Origin: UBA6522 sp965204155
Lineage (GTDB): Bacteria; Pseudomonadota; Gammaproteobacteria; Steroidobacterales; Rariloculaceae
Assembly: GCA_965204155.1 (NCBI GenBank)
Contig: OZ241971.1
Location: 3,844,001-3,908,000, forward strand
Direction: 5' to 3'
DNA: 64,000 bases
Part shown: in pieces, positions 60,244 through 64,000 of the stretch
Layout of the letters: each line of letters opens with the position of its first letter
How positions within the stretch are numbered: the first letter of the stretch is position 1
Made by a program: the position numbers and the translations under genes
The notes under the pieces: model-generated
What the model was told of the DNA's origin: nothing
The model's database searches: none
What the model saw: only the letters and a program-made list of their open reading frames with translations

Positions 60244-62938
60244 AGTCGTCGCCCGCGTCATCGTCCTCGTCATCTTCTCCGAAGTGTTCCCTGTACCATG
60301 TTGTGTTGACGACGTATTCGACCGTTTTCTCCCTGAGACTTGTTCGCGGAAAGCTGATGCTCCACGCTACCACGGGATTGCTTGTGCTCAGGTCTTCACC
60401 TTCCTTGCCGATAGCCAGAAGGTGAATGACTAGCAGCGGCTTCGTTCGGACTTTGCCGTAAATCCAGTCGGGGTAGTTCTTGACGCTATCAGGGGCATTG
60501 TTGGCGACATATGCGCTTTCGGCGGATTTGACTTGTGCTTCGGTTAGCCCAACTTTGGTGATTCCACGGGAACTCACTCGTTGCTTGTTTGTCACCATGA
60601 GCATTGACTTGTCGCTCCGCTCGCCTGCTATACGACGCTGGCATACAAGTGGAAAGCCTAGACAGTCATTGATGAGGGACGTCTTGGTCTCGCGCTGAAC
60701 GCCAGCGAAGAGTATGTCCCATTTGCACAGTTCACCGTCGGATCGAGGCGCAATGTAGCGGCGGACTGGTTCGCTCTCAGTGGCAAATGAGCCCGGGTGG
60801 TTCTTGAACGCGCCAAGAAACTCATCCACCACCTTCACCGGGACATCACGTACCAAGCGGCTACCTCTTATTTGCTCTCCATTCTCAGGAGCGTGACCAA
60901 CGCTTCGCATTTGCCTTGCGAGTCGCATCGCTGCCGTCAGGTTCGTCTCTTGCGTCGCCTTGTCAGGATGCAAAATGGCAGTCTCAACAAACCGTTCTCC
61001 GAGTCCAATCAAGACCCTGTGGTGAGTGCCAGTACCGATCTTGTTGCGCGCAGTGACGACGAGCGTGTCTGGATGACTTCGGACCTTGAGACCAAAGTCC
61101 CGCGGTGTTGCGTTGGTGCTTTGCATGCGTGTGAGCTCATCGCGGAGTTCCTCGATTGATTCGGCAACGTGGTCATACCAGCCCTGCGCTTCCTCTGGCA
61201 TCCACACTCGGCACAAATCATCGTATCCGTCGCGATAGCCGAACCACCGGCCCATCTGGAACAGCGTGTCGTACATCATCGACCGCCGAAGAAAGTAACT
61301 TACAGTCAGCCCTTCGAGTGTAAGCCCTCGGGAAAGGGAGAGACCGCCCACTGCAATGACATTCAGTCCTGAAACGTCATGTTCGGCGTAGTCAAGCGAT
61401 CCCGCTGCGCGACTGTTCACTTCGACAACGCTGACCGCGCTGACGCTTGTGAGTAAACGGGTCTGTACATCAGACCATGACTGGCCACATTCAGCGCCAT
61501 AGTGCTTCAGATAGACCCTGTGTAACTCGGCTAGCTCGGGATCGCGCATGGCTTCCGAGAATGGTCTTGCGCCATTTACTCGAATACTCGCCGAGACTCT
61601 TTCAATGAATGACTGAATCTCGTTACGGAGTTGCTGTTGTACCGCGACGAACCTCGAGACGTTGACGAGCATCGAGTTATGAGCGCGATCCTGGCCGCGC
61701 GCCAGTCTGATTGCCCTTGCCACGAGGAATACGCGAACAGCTTCATAAAGGCTGTTTGGCAGCGCGGTAACGACATGGTCGATCTTGTGCCACGTGGGTA
61801 GCAGATCGGGGTGATCGTCCACGTCGCGAAGAATGGTATGTGCATCTTCCCTGAAGACGCGCGCCGCACCGAAGTAGTTGGTGGGCGGATCGAGGCTCAC
61901 GATGAAGTCTCGGGGGAACAAGTCGTGTCCCACCATCTGGTCTTCTGTATCGGGATCGATGAATATGTTTGCGAAGGGCGTAGCGGTGTACCCAACATAA
62001 TTGCTTCTGTCGAATAAATTCAGCAGTTCGCGAATCTGGCCGTTGATCCTCGACACCTCATCCAGTCGGCGTTTGATGTTTATCGACGCATTGTCAGCCT
62101 CATCATCGATGAGTAGCATCGGCTCCTGGATTGTCTCCGTGCCCAAGTGTGAATTGTGCGTCTTCAGCCAGTCGATCAGATTTTGCAGCGTACTCGGGTT
62201 CTTCTTGATGACGAACACGGCGGGTTCGCTGAGGTTTTGCAACGGCACGTTTAGGCTCTCAGCGATTCCCTTGTGAAAGTCTCTATGGGAAGTTGTGAAC
62301 GCGCTCGGGCGGCGACGTGAATCATAACGTCCGACGCCGAGAATATTTTGCTGCGGGAGTTGCTTGCGTTTTCCCGCCAAACTACTGAATCCGATAAAGC
62401 CCTCGTCTACACGCCGTTGTGTCTGGTCGCGCAGCTTGTTCTGAAGTCCCGCTATGATGATGATCACACGGTAGCCTGCGTCTGCGGCCTTCGTAACGAC
62501 GCCGATATAGTTGGCCGTCTTGCCCGACTGCACATGTCCCATGACCATTCCTCTCCGGTCCCACTTTCCGGGCTTGTCGGGTTTCTCGATGAATCCGAGT
62601 ATTCGGTCCGTGACATTGCCGATCCCCCCGAGAACTTGGCTGGACAGTCCCTTTTCTTCCAGGAGGCGTCGGTATCGGCTCCAGTAGTAGAAGTCGATTC
62701 CGGAACGCGCGGCATCCAGCCATGGCACGAATCCCGGATTGATCAAGGCGGCACCGTCGGTCATTCTGACGCCATGGATCGCTTCCAGCTCCAGGGCCAG
62801 TTCTTCGGTCTGCGTGTCCGTCACACCGGGACACACGGGGCGAGTCTCTGCGATCACTTCTCGAATGCGTGCCTGTGTCGGTAGCTCTTGGGCCAGAAGG
62901 CTCTGGACCATGATTTTTAGTTTGTCCAATTCGTTCAT
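60233..62938 (-). CDS. Z1-domain protein (superfamily-2-like NTPase of an R-M/defence locus)
   Basis: A 901-residue protein. The NTPase core has a Walker A (MGHVQSGKTANY, residues 133-144) and a DDEAD box (LLIDDEADNASIN, 278-282), as in helicase-like NTPases. The Z1 domain follows: YVGYTATPFANIFIDPD, GGLSLSRGLTLEGLTVSYFLRRSMMYDTLFQMGRWFGYRDGY, the most conserved segment of the family. It ends with an acidic tail (EDDEDDDAGDDYED). The ATG at 62938 overlaps the ATPase gene's stop by four bases (ATGA). Z1 proteins occur with MORC-type ATPases and methyltransferases. Confidence 0.93.
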   Translation of the reverse strand: MNELDKLKIMVQSLLAQELPTQARIREVIAETRPVCPGVTDTQTEELALELEAIHGVRMTDGAALINPGFVPWLDAARSGIDFYYWSRYRRLLEEKGLSSQVLGGIGNVTDRILGFIEKPDKPGKWDRRGMVMGHVQSGKTANYIGVVTKAADAGYRVIIIIAGLQNKLRDQTQRRVDEGFIGFSSLAGKRKQLPQQNILGVGRYDSRRRPSAFTTSHRDFHKGIAESLNVPLQNLSEPAVFVIKKNPSTLQNLIDWLKTHNSHLGTETIQEPMLLIDDEADNASINIKRRLDEVSRINGQIRELLNLFDRSNYVGYTATPFANIFIDPDTEDQMVGHDLFPRDFIVSLDPPTNYFGAARVFREDAHTILRDVDDHPDLLPTWHKIDHVVTALPNSLYEAVRVFLVARAIRLARGQDRAHNSMLVNVSRFVAVQQQLRNEIQSFIERVSASIRVNGARPFSEAMRDPELAELHRVYLKHYGAECGQSWSDVQTRLLTSVSAVSVVEVNSRAAGSLDYAEHDVSGLNVIAVGGLSLSRGLTLEGLTVSYFLRRSMMYDTLFQMGRWFGYRDGYDDLCRVWMPEEAQGWYDHVAESIEELRDELTRMQSTNATPRDFGLKVRSHPDTLVVTARNKIGTGTHHRVLIGLGERFVETAILHPDKATQETNLTAAMRLARQMRSVGHAPENGEQIRGSRLVRDVPVKVVDEFLGAFKNHPGSFATESEPVRRYIAPRSDGELCKWDILFAGVQRETKTSLINDCLGFPLVCQRRIAGERSDKSMLMVTNKQRVSSRGITKVGLTEAQVKSAESAYVANNAPDSVKNYPDWIYGKVRTKPLLVIHLLAIGKEGEDLSTSNPVVAWSISFPRTSLREKTVEYVVNTTWYREHFGEDDEDDDAGDDYED

Positions 62939-64000
62939 CGACTCACAGAACCATCGGGATTTTTGTTGATTTCTTCGATTACAGAGATGGTTGCTTTCCA
63001 CTGTGACCGAAACGGCTCGGCAGTACGCATCCGCTCCTTGATCTGAGTTGGCGAATGTCCCCGAGCCCGAAGGATGCGCCACATTGATGCAACCATCCAA
63101 TGAAGATCGTCCGATGCAATTTCGGGCGACATGATAGTTTCGGGATTCGCGCTTACGTCCACGTGCAGGGCCTCGACTGGGAGCGCTGACGCGACAAGCC
63201 GGAGAATGCGCTCGAATTCGCGGGCTGTCGGCGGCTCTATAGCGTCGCAAAAGGCCGCGAGGATCGGATGTTCGTCATTGATTTCATAGGAAATCCGGTT
63301 CTTGTCCTGAACTCTCGACCAGACAGGTAGGCGGCTGTGTTCGGTAAGCTTCGCACCTCGCCCTGTGTAGGTTCGTCGCGAGGGAACGCCCATCCGCTCG
63401 ATGATTCGCCTCAATCGGTCGCGAACGGGTGCTGGCGGGTGAGCCGAGGCCTTCCGTACGTCGATTTTCCATTCCGCATCCATTGTGTTCGGGATGTCGA
63501 TGCCGACTCGCGCCAATTTAGTGAGTTCGAGCTGGCGGGCCAGACGGAACCAGGTGCCATGAACTATCAACCGCCGGTTCCGATAGAGATAGAAGCCCTG
63601 ATTACTAACATAGCCCTCTTTTCTGCCATACCGTTTCCAGTCCGCCTTCGAAACCTTGTCATGATGCGGCAGCGTAACTGGCCAGATACGGATTTCCTTG
63701 CCTGCGAGACTGATGATGTCCTCCGGATGATGCTGTGTCGCAGGATTTGTGGAATGAAACGGGTCGAAAGGGCGCAGTTTCTGTCCGTTCAGCGAAATTG
63801 AGATGCGCTTGCCTTCCCGGCCGGACATGAAGCGGTGAAACACAAACTCCAGATGCGATGCTGCGTTATCCAACTGCCGAACAAGATCTTGCCTGTTGCC
63901 GCTGCCATCGGCTCCAACCAAGCGGTCAAGCTTCTCCCAGACCACCAGTGTGCCGTCAGTCTCAACTTTCTTGGACCAGCGTACGTTGTCCAGAGCTTTA
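62935..64000 (-). CDS. GHKL/MORC-type ATP-binding protein, 5' end beyond the window
   Basis: The C-terminal 354 residues of a longer protein; the frame is open to the right edge, so the N-terminal ATPase domain is outside. Visible parts fit the C-terminal transducer and helical domains of GHKL ATPases found next to Z1 genes: FYLYRNRRLIVHGTWFRLARQ, ARVGIDIPNTMDAEWKIDVRKASAHPP and RRTYTGRGAKL. YRNRRLI...G.W is the typical S5 fold piece of MutL/MORC-like ATPases. The gene overlaps the Z1 start by ATGA. It is the most upstream gene of the operon that can be seen. Confidence 0.88.
   Translation of the reverse strand, partial: KALDNVRWSKKVETDGTLVVWEKLDRLVGADGSGNRQDLVRQLDNAASHLEFVFHRFMSGREGKRISISLNGQKLRPFDPFHSTNPATQHHPEDIISLAGKEIRIWPVTLPHHDKVSKADWKRYGRKEGYVSNQGFYLYRNRRLIVHGTWFRLARQLELTKLARVGIDIPNTMDAEWKIDVRKASAHPPAPVRDRLRRIIERMGVPSRRTYTGRGAKLTEHSRLPVWSRVQDKNRISYEINDEHPILAAFCDAIEPPTAREFERILRLVASALPVEALHVDVSANPETIMSPEIASDDLHWMVASMWRILRARGHSPTQIKERMRTAEPFRSQWKATISVIEEINKNPDGSVSR

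Noticed and set aside
1..64000. tRNA, rRNA and riboswitch candidates
   Set aside because: I read the intergenic stretches and found no cloverleaf-type or rRNA-like sequence. A covariance-model search would be needed to exclude small RNAs.

Overview
The window is GC-rich DNA from an uncultured-looking, Gram-negative, probably gammaproteobacterial heterotroph. The evidence is the set of TonB-dependent receptors, periplasmic PQQ dehydrogenases, lipoproteins, TRAP transporters, secreted sulfatases and a BaeSR-like two-component pair. I could not place it more finely. No rRNA, tRNA or CRISPR array was seen.

Left part (1-22200): a TonB receptor cut by the left edge, a glutathione S-transferase, an ApbE flavinyltransferase with a 9-bp minisatellite in its leader, an amidohydrolase, a CxxCH-bearing FG-GAP protein, a PQQ dehydrogenase and a YncE-like lipoprotein. 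A second TonB receptor follows with a DUF6152-type protein, divergent from a sensor kinase/response regulator pair. Then come an archaeal-type glyceraldehyde-3-phosphate dehydrogenase next to an archaeal-like phosphoglycerate kinase, and a run of small membrane proteins.

Middle part (22400-44300): a quinohaemoprotein, three sulfatases, several DUF6152-type proteins, a cupin, a fused permease/spermidine-synthase-like protein, a DinJ/YafQ-type toxin-antitoxin pair, a TAXI-type TRAP system and a DctP/fused-DctQM TRAP system. Together these suggest import and oxidative or desulfating breakdown of organic compounds in the periplasm. The last TRAP operon has an array of 53-bp tandem repeats, each copying the permease start and making tiny translationally coupled cistrons.

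A visibly less GC-rich insert (44400-47250) carries an unrecognised small protein, an MqsA-like zinc-finger/HTH protein and a ParA-like KGGVGR-variant ATPase with a helical repeat tail. This looks like a three-gene conflict or regulatory cassette. It is followed by a fourth sulfatase, a TauE/SafE exporter, a 3-hydroxyisobutyrate-dehydrogenase-like enzyme, a GntR regulator and a third, three-gene TRAP transporter.

Right part (54800-64000) is an accessory region. It holds a 147-bp palindromic element with 31-bp perfect terminal inverted repeats, a DUF1016 gene remnant, a HEAT-repeat protein and a membrane-anchored protein with a phage tail-collar-like domain. It ends with a tightly overlapping minus-strand defence operon: a GHKL/MORC-type ATPase (cut by the right edge), a Z1-domain NTPase, a PD-(D/E)XK nuclease and an AIPR protein. 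Known relatives of this operon normally also carry a DNA cytosine methyltransferase, which would lie beyond position 64000.
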